Below, in pieces: positions 25,783 to 34,922 of a stretch of 64,000 nt of DNA. The translations under genes and the position numbers were made by a program. The notes below the pieces were generated by a model. The model worked only from the letters and a program-made list of their open reading frames with translations. It was not told the origin of the DNA and did not search any database. The stretch is taken from NCBI RefSeq assembly GCF_003627955.1, contig NZ_RBWS01000016.1, positions 122,093 through 186,092 of the forward strand. The letters are read 5' to 3'. The stretch is from Sphingobacterium puteale (GTDB lineage Bacteria; Bacteroidota; Bacteroidia; Sphingobacteriales; Sphingobacteriaceae). Each line of letters opens with the position of its first letter. The stretch's first letter is position 1.

Positions 25783-27330
25783 TTAATCCACATCCCACCA
25801 GAGTTTTGTTGCAGCATTGTCGGTGCCGCCAAGCAGAGCGCGTCCCTTGTTAAGTTCAGTCAGATTGTCCGTCGCTTCAGTCAATGGATAAGGTAATCGC
25901 TTGATAAACGTCCCTACAGGCAGATCCGCGTTATCCGATTGGATCAGCGGATACATTTTAGGGAATCCGGTACGCCGGTATTCAGCCCAGGCTTCCATGC
26001 CATTGGGGTATATGGCCAGCCACTTCTGTATACCGATCTGCTCCCGCTGTTCAGCCGGACTTGCCGCCCATCTGACAGGAATACTGGCGACTGCAGCTGA
26101 ATTGTGGTAGTCACCCGGAGCTGCTGGTACACGATCCGATAGCACGTAGCTGTTGATCTGAGCCGATTCTGTTACCCCCCATTGCTCCATACTGGTTTTT
26201 ATACCCTCTTCGTACAGCTGCCGGGCCTCGCCCCCCATGTTCCAACCATTTAACGCTCCTTCTGCACGAAGGAAAAAAGATTCAGCGGCACACATCACAT
26301 GAAAGTTCTGCGTGAAATTGCCTTCAATGGCTGCACCATTGTAGCGTACCCAGTATGTACCCACATTCGAATTGGACCCCGACTGGTTGCGTACATTGCC
26401 GAGGTCGGTTGCCGTGGCACCATTACGGACGCTATTAAATGCTTTTCCGGTATAACTGGGCTGAAAATAAATACCTAGCCTCGGATCGGCATAGCCTTTT
26501 AAATAAGAGGCTATGGTGGAGCTCATGGAAAACTCATTCCATACGGCGACCTGGGCCAGTCCGTTGGTATCATTGCCCGATAAAGATTTGAGCATGCTGG
26601 CATTGTGGGTATTGTTTGACATTAATCCTGCTGCAACAGCGGCCTCCGCTTCGGTTTTTGCTTTACCCGCATCGACCTTAGCAATGCGCAGGGCCAGTCG
26701 CAGACGGAGTGAGTTGGCAAAACGGGTCCAACGATCGGTATCCCCGTCAAAAATCAGGTCGTAGCCCTGAAAAATCTTCGTCCCCGCAGGCAGCGCCTTT
26801 AAATTGGCCACTGCAACCGTCAGTCTTTCAAAGAAATCCGCATAGATCTTATCCATGGGATCGTAGGGAATGACATCATTGGCTTCGGCAGCCCCGAAAT
26901 ACGGGATCGGTCCAAAATGGTCTGTCAGGCGATGGAAGGCATAGACCCACATAATATTGGCCAATGCAGCCTCCCCAGATTTGGGATCGGTATTTTCAAG
27001 AATACTTTTGAGCTGAGGTGCCGTATCCACATAGACAACGGTCCAGAACCGGCGCTGCCAGTCCGGCGTCAGCAGATAGCGGTCCGTGCTGAAGGAATTC
27101 GTGGTAAGTGCAAAATACTGGGCATATAAATCTGCGCCCAGGTTTTGTACTGTCTGGTAAAAAGATCTGTTCATTGCAGCCGAAGACTGGGCCTTGGCAA
27201 ACATAAAAGGCAATTCACGCTGTGTGATCACCGTGATATTATTGGGATCAGTATTGACATCCTGAAAGTCTTTGGTACAGGACAGCAAGCTTAATGCTAA
27301 TAGCGAGGTATATATCGTGCTCTTTTTCAT
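25783..27330 (-). CDS. SusD/RagB-like outer membrane lipoprotein
   Basis: 515 residues. Lipoprotein signal MKKSTIYTSLLALSLLSC gives lipid-anchored Cys18. The mature protein follows the SusD-like_2 group: FQDVNTDPN near the N-terminus, a helical repeat region with ANIMWVYAFHRLTDHFGPIPYF, and a C-terminus with QKWLAIYPNGMEAWAEYRRTG. It would form the lid over the SusC channel encoded 12 bases upstream and bind the oligosaccharide at the cell surface. Substrate probably contains N-acetylhexosamine, judging from the downstream genes. Confidence 0.93.
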   Translation of the reverse strand: MKKSTIYTSLLALSLLSCTKDFQDVNTDPNNITVITQRELPFMFAKAQSSAAMNRSFYQTVQNLGADLYAQYFALTTNSFSTDRYLLTPDWQRRFWTVVYVDTAPQLKSILENTDPKSGEAALANIMWVYAFHRLTDHFGPIPYFGAAEANDVIPYDPMDKIYADFFERLTVAVANLKALPAGTKIFQGYDLIFDGDTDRWTRFANSLRLRLALRIAKVDAGKAKTEAEAAVAAGLMSNNTHNASMLKSLSGNDTNGLAQVAVWNEFSMSSTIASYLKGYADPRLGIYFQPSYTGKAFNSVRNGATATDLGNVRNQSGSNSNVGTYWVRYNGAAIEGNFTQNFHVMCAAESFFLRAEGALNGWNMGGEARQLYEEGIKTSMEQWGVTESAQINSYVLSDRVPAAPGDYHNSAAVASIPVRWAASPAEQREQIGIQKWLAIYPNGMEAWAEYRRTGFPKMYPLIQSDNADLPVGTFIKRLPYPLTEATDNLTELNKGRALLGGTDNAATKLWWDVD

Positions 27331-27342
27331 TTTCTCACGGAT

Positions 27343-30300
27343 TTAAAAAGTTAACTTCACATTCAGCCCAAAGGAGCGCACTGTAGGCGGCAGGCCCACT
27401 TCGACTCCCTGAAAATTACCGGCGCCAAGCGCTGCTTCCGGATCGATAGGATTATCCGTTTTGCCTATGCCCGGAATATCCAGCTTAGATTTTCCGCGGT
27501 AAAAGAAAAATAGGTTGCGGCCCGTCAACATCAGCTGCGCACTTTTGATCGCTGCTGTGTTCTTGAGGTTAAACTTATAACTGACAGACAGTTCACGCAA
27601 GCGTACATTGGTCATGTCATAGGTAAAGAATTCACCCCAGGCATCACGGCCATTTTGCGATACGCGGGTCCAGAGCTGCTGTGCCGTGATGGCCTTGGTA
27701 TTGGCGGCACCAGAGGCATCCACGGCATCCAGCACCAGCCCCCCATCGCGGTAATCAGCGGTATAATCCGCCACACCAAAAGCCGCCAGGTAAGCCGAGG
27801 TTCCCGATACGATCTCACCACCGATACGGGTATCAATCAGAGCATTGACCGTGAAATTTTTGTACCGCACTGAATTGGACCAGCCCAATAAAGCCTTTGG
27901 ATTAAAATTACCCAGTTTTTGATTGGCCTCAACCACGGGCAGGCCACTATTGTCCACCACATATTTGCCAGTCTGCCCGTCCACTTTCCATTTATAGCCA
28001 TACAGATCACCGTATCGCTCCCCTTCATTAACCACCACCGAAGCATATTTGGTATTTTCTGTGATCGTCGCACGTTTTGTTTTTTCGTGCAATTCTATCA
28101 CCTTGTTGGTGTTGGCGGCAAAGTTGACAGTGGTCTGCCATTCCAGATTTTCTTTTTTCAGGGGCGATGCGGTCAGCTGGACCTCGATTCCCCTGTTTTC
28201 GATATTTCCGGCATTGATGTACTGCCGGCTATAACCACTCGCCATGGGCAGACCAAGAGTCAGCAGCTGGTTGATCGTATTACTTTTGTACAAGGTCAGG
28301 TCAAACCCCAGTCTGTTGGCAAAGAATTTCATATCCAGCCCTGTTTCATAGGATTTTGTCAGCTCCGGCTTCAGTTCGGGGATCATTTTTATCGGTGAGC
28401 GTGAGATAAAGCCCTTTCCTGCACCAAGGCCAAAAGAATACAGCTGCTGGAGCAGATAAGGATCCGGGTCATTGCCCACCTGCGTATAGGAGGCACGCAG
28501 CTTGCCATAGCTGACCCAAGCCGGTAATTTGAGCCATTCGTTAAAAATCGCAGATACACCGATTGAAGGATAAAAGTAACTGTGCGGTGACTTCAAGGTC
28601 GAGGTCCAGTCGTTTCTTGCTGTCATATCCAGAAAAATATTGTCAAAAAAAGCTAGCTGCGCACTTCCATAAATCGAATTGAGGCGGCGCTGATAGCCAT
28701 TGATCAGCAAAAATTCAGGCGTTGTGGCCATCTTTAGGCTAAATTCATTGGGAATGGATAACCCATTGGCCATATTCTGAAAGCTGGAATACCGCCGGTC
28801 TAACGAACTTGCGCCAACGTTGTAAGTGATTTTAACGGCTTCACTGATCGAATTCTTTCCATTAAATAAGAGATCAAAGTTGCGTTCCTGGTAGCGTGCA
28901 TGCGTTTCAAAATATTTACCGCCGGGACGGACATCCCCTATGGACACTGTACCCGCATAGAAAGAACCGTCTGTCTTATCGATGTATTTATCATAACTGA
29001 ACCGCCCCATGACATTTAACCAGTCCGTCAATTGGTAGGTTGCCGAGCCCATGGCGGTGATGCGGTCCCGAACTTCATTGACCGAGGTACGGTTGGTACT
29101 CCAGTAAGGGTTGTCGTAGACGGCAGAACCAGACCAATATTTCCGTTGTGGCTCGCCGGTGACGGGATCGATGGTTTCATAATCCTGTAGTTCAGCCTTA
29201 TCCATATCCCTTGGCATCACATAGACTTCCACGGGGATTCCCATATCACCCAGTCGGGGTCGGTTGTCGATCTGCTGGTTGACATAGTTGAGCTTAACAT
29301 CGGTTTTCAGCTTAGGGATCAGCTCCGTATTGACACGCAGGTTGAGGCTGTTCCGTTTGAGATCGTTGCCCGGAATGATGCCGCCGATCTTATTATTGGT
29401 GTAGGAAACGTAGCCCTGGACCTTTTCGGTACCACCATAGGTACTGACACTGTTGTTAAAGGTAGCTGCATTTTCAAAAAAATCACGGACATTATTTTTG
29501 TAAGTCCTGCCCTGGGGACCCCAGCTTTCACCAACATTGGTTCCCGTGACACCCCCATTTCCACGGCCATAGCTATTCTGGAATCTACTCAGCAGGTTGA
29601 CCTGGTCCAGGGATGCGCTGCCGTTGTAGTCAATTTGGTACCGCCCCGCTCTGCCCTGTTTTGTGGTAATAAGAATGGCACCGTTTGCGGCCCTGCTTCC
29701 ATAAAGCGCTGCTGCCGAAGGGCCTTTGAGCACATTAATAGATTCAATATCATCGGGATTGATATTCGCTGCCCCGTCACTTGTACCATAATTGTAGGTG
29801 GTGCCGCTGGCCTGCTGCGCACTGGAATTATCGTAGGGCACACCATCCACCACAATAAGCGCATTGTTGTTGCCCGTAATAGATTTGTTGCCGCGGAGAA
29901 CCACCCTGGCAGATGCCCCAGGCCCTGTTGCTGCGGTGGTGACCACAGCACCGGCGACTTTCCCCGTCAGGCTGCTCAGCACATTACCACTATTGTCACG
30001 GGCATTGTTGACCGTGGCACCATCCAATTGTTGTGTCGCATAAGTCAGTCCCCGGACCTGCCGCTTGATGCCCAGTGCAGTGACGACGACCTCTTCCATC
30101 TGCTGGCTTTCCGTTTCGAGCGTGACCTGGAGGTCTCCCGTGGCGGGAACAGCGATTTCAATGGTCTTAAAACCGAGCAGCGAAATCTTGAGTTTATCCC
30201 CTGCGTTGGCGCTAATACTAAAATTCCCCTGTTTGTCGGTCTTTGTAGCCAGTTTGTTCATCAGGTTGCTAACCGTGGCACCTACCAGGGCAGTTTGGTC

Positions 30301-30426
30301 CGTAGTGCTGCTGACCTTTCCTTTGATGGTTGTCGTCTGCGCGGCGGCAATGCCTGTCCAGAGGAAGAGACAGCCCAGCGTCGTGCCAATGGCAACTCTG
30401 CGATTACTGTGGATATGAACTATCAT
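27343..30426 (-). CDS. SusC/RagA-family TonB-dependent transporter
   Basis: 1027 residues. A signal peptide ends GIAAAQ; a carboxypeptidase-regulatory-like domain follows (IKGKVSSTTDQTALVGATVSN). The TonB-box region EEVVVTALGIKRQVRGL, the plug (VVLRGNKSITGNNNALIVVDGVP, GPSAAALYGSRAANGAI) and the large beta-barrel, ending with a Phe (FGLNVKLTF), complete the SusC plan. There is no STN domain, so it is not a sigma-regulated type; control is more likely through the LacI regulator. It is the first gene of a seven-gene amino-sugar operon. Confidence 0.95.
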   Translation of the reverse strand: MIVHIHSNRRVAIGTTLGCLFLWTGIAAAQTTTIKGKVSSTTDQTALVGATVSNLMNKLATKTDKQGNFSISANAGDKLKISLLGFKTIEIAVPATGDLQVTLETESQQMEEVVVTALGIKRQVRGLTYATQQLDGATVNNARDNSGNVLSSLTGKVAGAVVTTAATGPGASARVVLRGNKSITGNNNALIVVDGVPYDNSSAQQASGTTYNYGTSDGAANINPDDIESINVLKGPSAAALYGSRAANGAILITTKQGRAGRYQIDYNGSASLDQVNLLSRFQNSYGRGNGGVTGTNVGESWGPQGRTYKNNVRDFFENAATFNNSVSTYGGTEKVQGYVSYTNNKIGGIIPGNDLKRNSLNLRVNTELIPKLKTDVKLNYVNQQIDNRPRLGDMGIPVEVYVMPRDMDKAELQDYETIDPVTGEPQRKYWSGSAVYDNPYWSTNRTSVNEVRDRITAMGSATYQLTDWLNVMGRFSYDKYIDKTDGSFYAGTVSIGDVRPGGKYFETHARYQERNFDLLFNGKNSISEAVKITYNVGASSLDRRYSSFQNMANGLSIPNEFSLKMATTPEFLLINGYQRRLNSIYGSAQLAFFDNIFLDMTARNDWTSTLKSPHSYFYPSIGVSAIFNEWLKLPAWVSYGKLRASYTQVGNDPDPYLLQQLYSFGLGAGKGFISRSPIKMIPELKPELTKSYETGLDMKFFANRLGFDLTLYKSNTINQLLTLGLPMASGYSRQYINAGNIENRGIEVQLTASPLKKENLEWQTTVNFAANTNKVIELHEKTKRATITENTKYASVVVNEGERYGDLYGYKWKVDGQTGKYVVDNSGLPVVEANQKLGNFNPKALLGWSNSVRYKNFTVNALIDTRIGGEIVSGTSAYLAAFGVADYTADYRDGGLVLDAVDASGAANTKAITAQQLWTRVSQNGRDAWGEFFTYDMTNVRLRELSVSYKFNLKNTAAIKSAQLMLTGRNLFFFYRGKSKLDIPGIGKTDNPIDPEAALGAGNFQGVEVGLPPTVRSFGLNVKLTF

Positions 30427-30530
30427 AATTTATCCATTTTTAGGTAAGATTTTGAGTTTATTTAATTGCGTTATAGTCCAAAGAAAGACCTTAACGAACA
30501 GAAATCCAACAGATTTACCGGATAAAGTAG

Positions 30531-30544
30531 CGGTAACGTTATCG
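30531..30544. promoter_or_regulatory. LacI-type operator candidate upstream of susC
   Basis: CGGTAACGTTATCG is a 14-base palindrome with a central CG and one mismatched pair (G/A), the typical form of LacI-family operators. It lies 105 bases upstream of the susC start, and a LacI regulator gene sits at the other end of the operon. Confidence 0.6.
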
Positions 30545-30553
30545 TAAATGGAA

Positions 30554-30573
30554 GGTATATGTACACATATACC
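30554..30573. promoter_or_regulatory. Second palindrome upstream of susC
   Basis: GGTATATGT and ACATATACC form perfect 9-base arms around a 2-base centre, 10 bases beyond the LacI-type site. It could be a second regulator site or a promoter-associated element for either divergent gene. No family assignment is possible. Confidence 0.4.
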
Positions 30574-30716
30574 CATAAAAAAAAGAAAAAAAATGAATGA
30601 GTTTATGTTAATGCAATGTCGTGTAATATCATATTGAGGTAATAATAATCCGTAAAAAAGTGAGGTCAGGGTTTAAAACTTACTTTTGAGTTCAAAAAGT
30701 CAATAACAGCATTCAC

Positions 30717-31526
30717 ATGAAAAAAAATTGCACATACATCGCATTATTCTTCGTCCTCTTTCTTATCCAAGGCTGTGACATGTTTGATGTCCATCCCTAT
30801 TCTGGAAAAATCGATGGGAGGCAGCATATTAACACTGAAAATATCGCAAAAATAGAACATGATTATGCAGATCGAGATACCATAAGATACGCTTTTATCA
30901 GCGACTCGCAGCGATGGCATGACGAACTTGACGATTTTGTAAAAATAGTCAACCTTCGAAATGATATAGACTTTATCATTCATGGCGGTGACCTCAGTGA
31001 CTTTGGGCTTACCAAAGAATTTCTATGGCAGCGCGATATTCTGGATAAACTGAAACAGCCTTACGTCGCGTTGCTTGGCAACCACGACTGTCTGGCGAAT
31101 GGGGAAGAGATTTTTCAACAGGTATTTGGCAGCCCTAATTATAGCTTTATAGCCGGAAAAACAAAATTTCTATGCTTAAATACAAACGCCTTGGAATCGG
31201 ATTATTCCACACCGGTGCCTGATTTTTCATTTATTGAGCATGAGCGCCAGACGGATAAAGAGCGTTTTGAGCAGAGTGTAGTGATCATGCATGCCAGGCC
31301 TATGTCCGATCAGTTCAACAACAATGTGGCTTCTGTCTTTCAATACAGCATTAAACAGTACCCTAACCTGCTTTACTGCAATAATGGTCATGACCATATT
31401 TACCAGAAAGATGATATTTTCAAGGACGGCATCATTTATTATGGCACTCCCAACATCGGCAAACGCCAATTTCTAATTTTTACAATCACCAAGGATCACT
31501 ATGCTCATGAACTTGTTTCCTATTAA
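30717..31526 (+). CDS. Calcineurin-like metallophosphoesterase lipoprotein
   Basis: 269 residues. Lipoprotein signal ends LIQGC (Cys20). Metallophosphoesterase motifs appear in order: FISDSQRW, IIHGGDLSDFG, LLGNHDCL, IMHARP and NGHDHIY, which together bind two metal ions. The enzyme would hydrolyse a phosphoester outside the cytoplasm, in the periplasm or at the surface; substrate unknown. It is divergent from the amino-sugar operon and overlaps the start of the next gene by 20-26 bases, so those two are co-expressed. Confidence 0.88.
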   Translation: MKKNCTYIALFFVLFLIQGCDMFDVHPYSGKIDGRQHINTENIAKIEHDYADRDTIRYAFISDSQRWHDELDDFVKIVNLRNDIDFIIHGGDLSDFGLTKEFLWQRDILDKLKQPYVALLGNHDCLANGEEIFQQVFGSPNYSFIAGKTKFLCLNTNALESDYSTPVPDFSFIEHERQTDKERFEQSVVIMHARPMSDQFNNNVASVFQYSIKQYPNLLYCNNGHDHIYQKDDIFKDGIIYYGTPNIGKRQFLIFTITKDHYAHELVSY

Positions 31527-32202
31527 AGCACGCACATCACTCCTCGCGTTTGTTTCCCTTTTCTTTTCCACGATCACGACAGCCCAGACACTCGCCGGGG
31601 AGTATGACATAATTTCGGGCTCCGACAGCAGAACACCTACGGGACGCAACAAAACCAAAGAACTCAAAAAAGCGGCCTTCAGCCTTGTACCCTCCAGTTA
31701 CTTGGTTCAGTATGCTGGATCCATCGGTTTATTTTCGGCAGGTGCGGGCTGGGATTATGGTCGGCAGAAACAGTGGTCGACGGACTTTTTAATGGGTTAT
31801 GTCCCAAAATATGATACCGACCGTGCCAAGCTCACCTTAACCCTGCGTCAGACCTATACGCCTTTTAAAGTACAGCTGCATGAGCAGATCAGCTACCATC
31901 CGCTGCGCACCGGGGTTTACCTCAACACAACGCTGGGCAAACAGTTCTGGTACAAGGAGCCCGACAAATATCCGAACAGTTATTATAGGTTCTCTACCAG
32001 GCTACGCATCAATATTTTTGTTGGTCAAGACTTCAGCTATAAATTAAAATCCAATTCCTCCTATTTTGAAGGAATAAAATTTTATTATGACCTACATACC
32101 AGTGATCTGTATCTGGTCAGTGGTATTCAGAATAAATACCTAAAATTTGATGACTATATTGGGCTTGCCCTGGGTGTCAAATTGCAGATCAGACGGAAAT
32201 AG
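31507..32202 (+). CDS. Predicted outer membrane protein, partner of phosphoesterase
   Basis: 231 residues from ATG 31507 (MNLFPIKARTSLLAFVSLFFSTITTAQ, a signal peptide); an ATG at 31501 is also in frame. The mature part has alternating beta-strand pattern (VQYAGSIGLFSAGAGWDYG, YVPKYDTDRAKLTLTL) and ends ALGVKLQIRRK, suggesting a small outer membrane barrel. The overlap with the phosphoesterase gene indicates a shared transcript and probably a shared process. Family not recognised. Confidence 0.7.
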   Translation: MNLFPIKARTSLLAFVSLFFSTITTAQTLAGEYDIISGSDSRTPTGRNKTKELKKAAFSLVPSSYLVQYAGSIGLFSAGAGWDYGRQKQWSTDFLMGYVPKYDTDRAKLTLTLRQTYTPFKVQLHEQISYHPLRTGVYLNTTLGKQFWYKEPDKYPNSYYRFSTRLRINIFVGQDFSYKLKSNSSYFEGIKFYYDLHTSDLYLVSGIQNKYLKFDDYIGLALGVKLQIRRK

Positions 32203-32263
32203 GGGCGTCAAACTAAAATAGAAAGTCAAAAAAGCGCAAAAGCAGTGTCGACAGACCGACAGC

Positions 32264-33187
32264 TCAGTCCAGTGTACTGAGGGTCTGCATCAGACTCCGC
32301 ATATCCTGTTGTACGGACCGTATGGTTGCCTGCAGTTCATTGTGCATATTGGCCAGATCATGCAGTTCCGCCGCCGTAAAGACGCCGCCCTCCCTAAAAT
32401 AAAGTTTTTCCAGAGGACTGCCCTGCTGATCGTCGAGGCCATATTTTAACCAGCGTTGCCGGGTGGTCTCTACCAGCGACAGATTTTCGGAGTTACTAAA
32501 CCCTTTTTCCGATAATATCCCCCATATCGAAGCTGGATAGAATTGCGCATGGTTGTTCTGAAACCAGATGCTTTGGAGCAGATTGCGCGTCAGATGCATA
32601 CTCACCTTTTTTCCTTTGGGATTTAAGGTCATAAATCCCAAAACCGCTGTGCCTACCCCACCGGCGATACTCAAGCCATTATTGAGCTTATCATTTTTGA
32701 CAATCGTTGCGGTAACCGCCGTGACAGCCCCCAAAAGAATAGAGGCCACTGTCAGTCGGGTCTGTGTATTCGAATTCAATTCGTCCATGTAGCCTGCGAG
32801 CTTATCAATGCGCTCTCCATTGCAGTCCAGTTCCGCCGCAATGGCATTCAATTCGGTCTCAAAAAGCATGTATCTGTCGTTCACCTTTTGTTTTGCCGCC
32901 AGCTTCACCGTGGGATTACCGGAATTGTCCAGATAACCGATGATATGTGGCCAAAGGTTGAGGTATTTAACCAATAAAAAATCATGGTAAGAAAAAACAG
33001 CTCTGAGCCTGGTACTGTCAGCAGCTGAAATTGTTTGTACGGGAATTGATCCGTAGGCTACGTTCGGTGCACAGTAGTTCTTTGTCAGTGTCTGCACCTG
33101 AACATTGTTGATCAACGTTGAACAGCCGGTCAAAAGCAGAAAAGGCAATACAAGAAAAGGTCTTATTCTTAAAAGAAATATTTTCAT
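32264..33187 (-). CDS. Hypothetical lipoprotein with glycine-rich hydrophobic pair
   Basis: 307 residues from ATG 33187 (MKIFLLRIRPFLVLPFLLLTGC, lipobox LLTGC, Cys22); the frame is open to 33208. The middle carries two hydrophobic stretches, LTVASILLGAVTAVTATIV and GLSIAGGVGTAVLGFM, separated by a short polar turn, flanked by helical segments with coiled-coil character. The C-terminus is predicted helical (LQATIRSVQQDMRSLMQTL). No known domain is recognised. Exported and lipid-anchored by prediction; role unknown. Confidence 0.65.
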   Translation of the reverse strand: MKIFLLRIRPFLVLPFLLLTGCSTLINNVQVQTLTKNYCAPNVAYGSIPVQTISAADSTRLRAVFSYHDFLLVKYLNLWPHIIGYLDNSGNPTVKLAAKQKVNDRYMLFETELNAIAAELDCNGERIDKLAGYMDELNSNTQTRLTVASILLGAVTAVTATIVKNDKLNNGLSIAGGVGTAVLGFMTLNPKGKKVSMHLTRNLLQSIWFQNNHAQFYPASIWGILSEKGFSNSENLSLVETTRQRWLKYGLDDQQGSPLEKLYFREGGVFTAAELHDLANMHNELQATIRSVQQDMRSLMQTLSTLD

Positions 33188-33259
33188 CATTCTGGCCATA
33201 CCCTGCATTTACAACAATATGTGCACTAAAATGTTTTGGACGGTCCAATTTCTTTCGCG

Positions 33260-34147
33260 TTATGCACCTATACGCTTACGGGGAAACATCAATTTTACGG
33301 AAACACCCTCACCACTGCTGTTCGCAAATTGCAGACTTCCGTTAATTCGCTTCAGGAGATCTCTACAGAGGGAAATACCCAATCCAGCACCGTTCTTATT
33401 TTCAGCTTTTTTACGTTCCCAGCTATTGACAAAATTTAGATGATAAAGAACTTCCGGAGACAATTCATCACCATCATTTATAATGGTCAGTTCCCAGTGA
33501 TCGACCGTATTATCCCTCAGTAGGATCTGTATCTTCCCGCCTGTCCGCCCATATTTAGTTGCGTTGCTGATGACATTTCTAACCACGAAACAAAATATTT
33601 CTTTATGTATATCGACCGAAAAGTTTCGGTCCACAGTATTTAAAACCAGCATCTTGGATTTTTGAAGTTCTAGGCGATACATTTCCAATAGGTCATTTAT
33701 TTGATCAAGTATATTACAGGTTTCGGTATTCTCAAGTTTGTCCCGCAACTGGGCATCTGTCCAGCGCAACACCTCTTCGAGCATCTTCCGGGATCGGGCA
33801 ACCTGCCCCTTCAAATTTGTAAAAATCAGGCTGAGATCTTCCTTCTCGATTAAAGAAATATCGTTGATCGTCAATAGCACCTCGACCGACGCAAATGGCG
33901 CGCGTAGATCGTGTGATGCTATTGACAGGACCTTTGTTTTAAAATTCTCCGCTATTTTAAGTTCCTGATTATAATGCCGGATACGTTGGGCCTGTTCATG
34001 CAGAGCAGTGTTGGCCGCGGCTAGCTTGAACTGCTCGGATTTCAGCAGACGGTTTTTTCGAATCAAAAAGTAAATCAGTACACCGATAAGTGTTTTGCTG
34101 ATAACAATTCCGACAATAAGCAGTGTAATAATAGTTTGATTATCCAC
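33260..34147 (-). CDS. Single-TM sensor histidine kinase
   Basis: 295 residues. One membrane helix at about 6-30 is followed by a coiled coil, then the HisKA box VLSIASHDLRAP with phospho-acceptor His79. The HATPase domain shows VRNVISNATKYG (N box) and NGAGLGISLCRDLL (G2 box). It lacks a periplasmic sensor domain, so it may sense a membrane or cytoplasmic cue. No response regulator gene is adjacent; the lone receiver at 57312 or the LytTR regulator could be partners, but nothing shows this. It is divergent from the ECF sigma gene at 34336. Confidence 0.9.
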   Translation of the reverse strand: MDNQTIITLLIVGIVISKTLIGVLIYFLIRKNRLLKSEQFKLAAANTALHEQAQRIRHYNQELKIAENFKTKVLSIASHDLRAPFASVEVLLTINDISLIEKEDLSLIFTNLKGQVARSRKMLEEVLRWTDAQLRDKLENTETCNILDQINDLLEMYRLELQKSKMLVLNTVDRNFSVDIHKEIFCFVVRNVISNATKYGRTGGKIQILLRDNTVDHWELTIINDGDELSPEVLYHLNFVNSWERKKAENKNGAGLGISLCRDLLKRINGSLQFANSSGEGVSVKLMFPRKRIGA

Positions 34148-34297
34148 AATAAAGAGTAATAAGAAAATAATAGTATGGTTTACCAGCCACCAAAACTACC
34201 GAATAAAATTATAATTAAAAAATTAGCACCAGAATAATTAAACATATACTCAGGAATAGAATCTTAGACCGTAGGTCTTTAATCAACTGTTTTTTTA

Positions 34298-34329
34298 TTT
34301 GTAATAAGTCTAAATAGAACGTATATTTG
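34298..34329 (+). promoter_or_regulatory. Bacteroidota-type promoter before the ECF sigma gene
   Basis: TTTG at 34298-34301 and TATATTTG at 34322-34329 are separated by 20 bases, matching the -33 TTTG / -7 TAnnTTTG plan. Transcription would begin near 34336, so the sigma gene would have almost no leader if translated from the TTG there. Confidence 0.5.
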
Positions 34330-34335
34330 TTCGCT

Positions 34336-34899
34336 TTGAAAAACTCAGTACATAAAATAGCACTCAACAAAAGGCAATTTGAGGAGTTTTTCCAATTGTA
34401 TTGGAAGAGAATGTATTCTTTCGCATTAAAAAGCATTGGCGATGAAGATGATGCCAAAGAGATTGTCCAAGATGTTTTTAAATCCCTATGGGAAAGAAGA
34501 GCTGATCTTCAGTTACAGGATGCAGAACGCTATCTTTTGCGCTCGGTGAAATTAAAATCACTGGAATTTTTAAGGAATAAGGGTATTAAGCAACGGCACC
34601 ATGAATCGCTGTCAAGCAGTAAAACTGAATTGTACGAAGATACCAATCTCTATTACAAAGAACTTAAAAATCATCTGGATGATGCAGTTGAATCGTTGCC
34701 AAGACAATGTAAAAATGTATATAAACTGAGCCGTGACGAGGGATTGACCAATAAAGAAATCGCAACAAACTTACTAATTTCGGAAAGAGCGGTCGAATAT
34801 CATATCAGCAAGGCATTATCAGTTATTAAGATCAGACTTAAAAAGTATTGCAATATCAATATTACTAGATTTCTATTGCTTACTTTTTTGTACTTTTGA
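34336..34899 (+). CDS. ECF sigma-70 factor of the iron-type uptake locus
   Basis: About 187 residues. Region 2 is FEEFFQLYWKRMYSFALK then DDAKEIVQDVFKSLWER; region 4 is LPRQCKNVYKLSRDEG and NKEIATNLLISERAVEYHISKAL. No ATG precedes region 2; the frame begins with TTG at 34327 or 34336. I chose 34336, since 34327 lies inside the promoter-like -7 element. The protein has a hydrophobic C-terminal tail (LLLTFLYF). It heads a row of plus-strand genes with a membrane anti-sigma factor, sensor-like lipoprotein and TonB receptor. Confidence 0.88.
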   Translation: MKNSVHKIALNKRQFEEFFQLYWKRMYSFALKSIGDEDDAKEIVQDVFKSLWERRADLQLQDAERYLLRSVKLKSLEFLRNKGIKQRHHESLSSSKTELYEDTNLYYKELKNHLDDAVESLPRQCKNVYKLSRDEGLTNKEIATNLLISERAVEYHISKALSVIKIRLKKYCNINITRFLLLTFLYF

Positions 34900-34922
34900 A
34901 TGTATCCGAATTATCAAAACAA

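Noticed and set aside
29635..30447. 270-codon plus-strand frame antisense to susC
   Set aside because: Long only because the GC-rich susC gene lacks stops on the other strand; Arg/Cys-rich composition is shadow-like.
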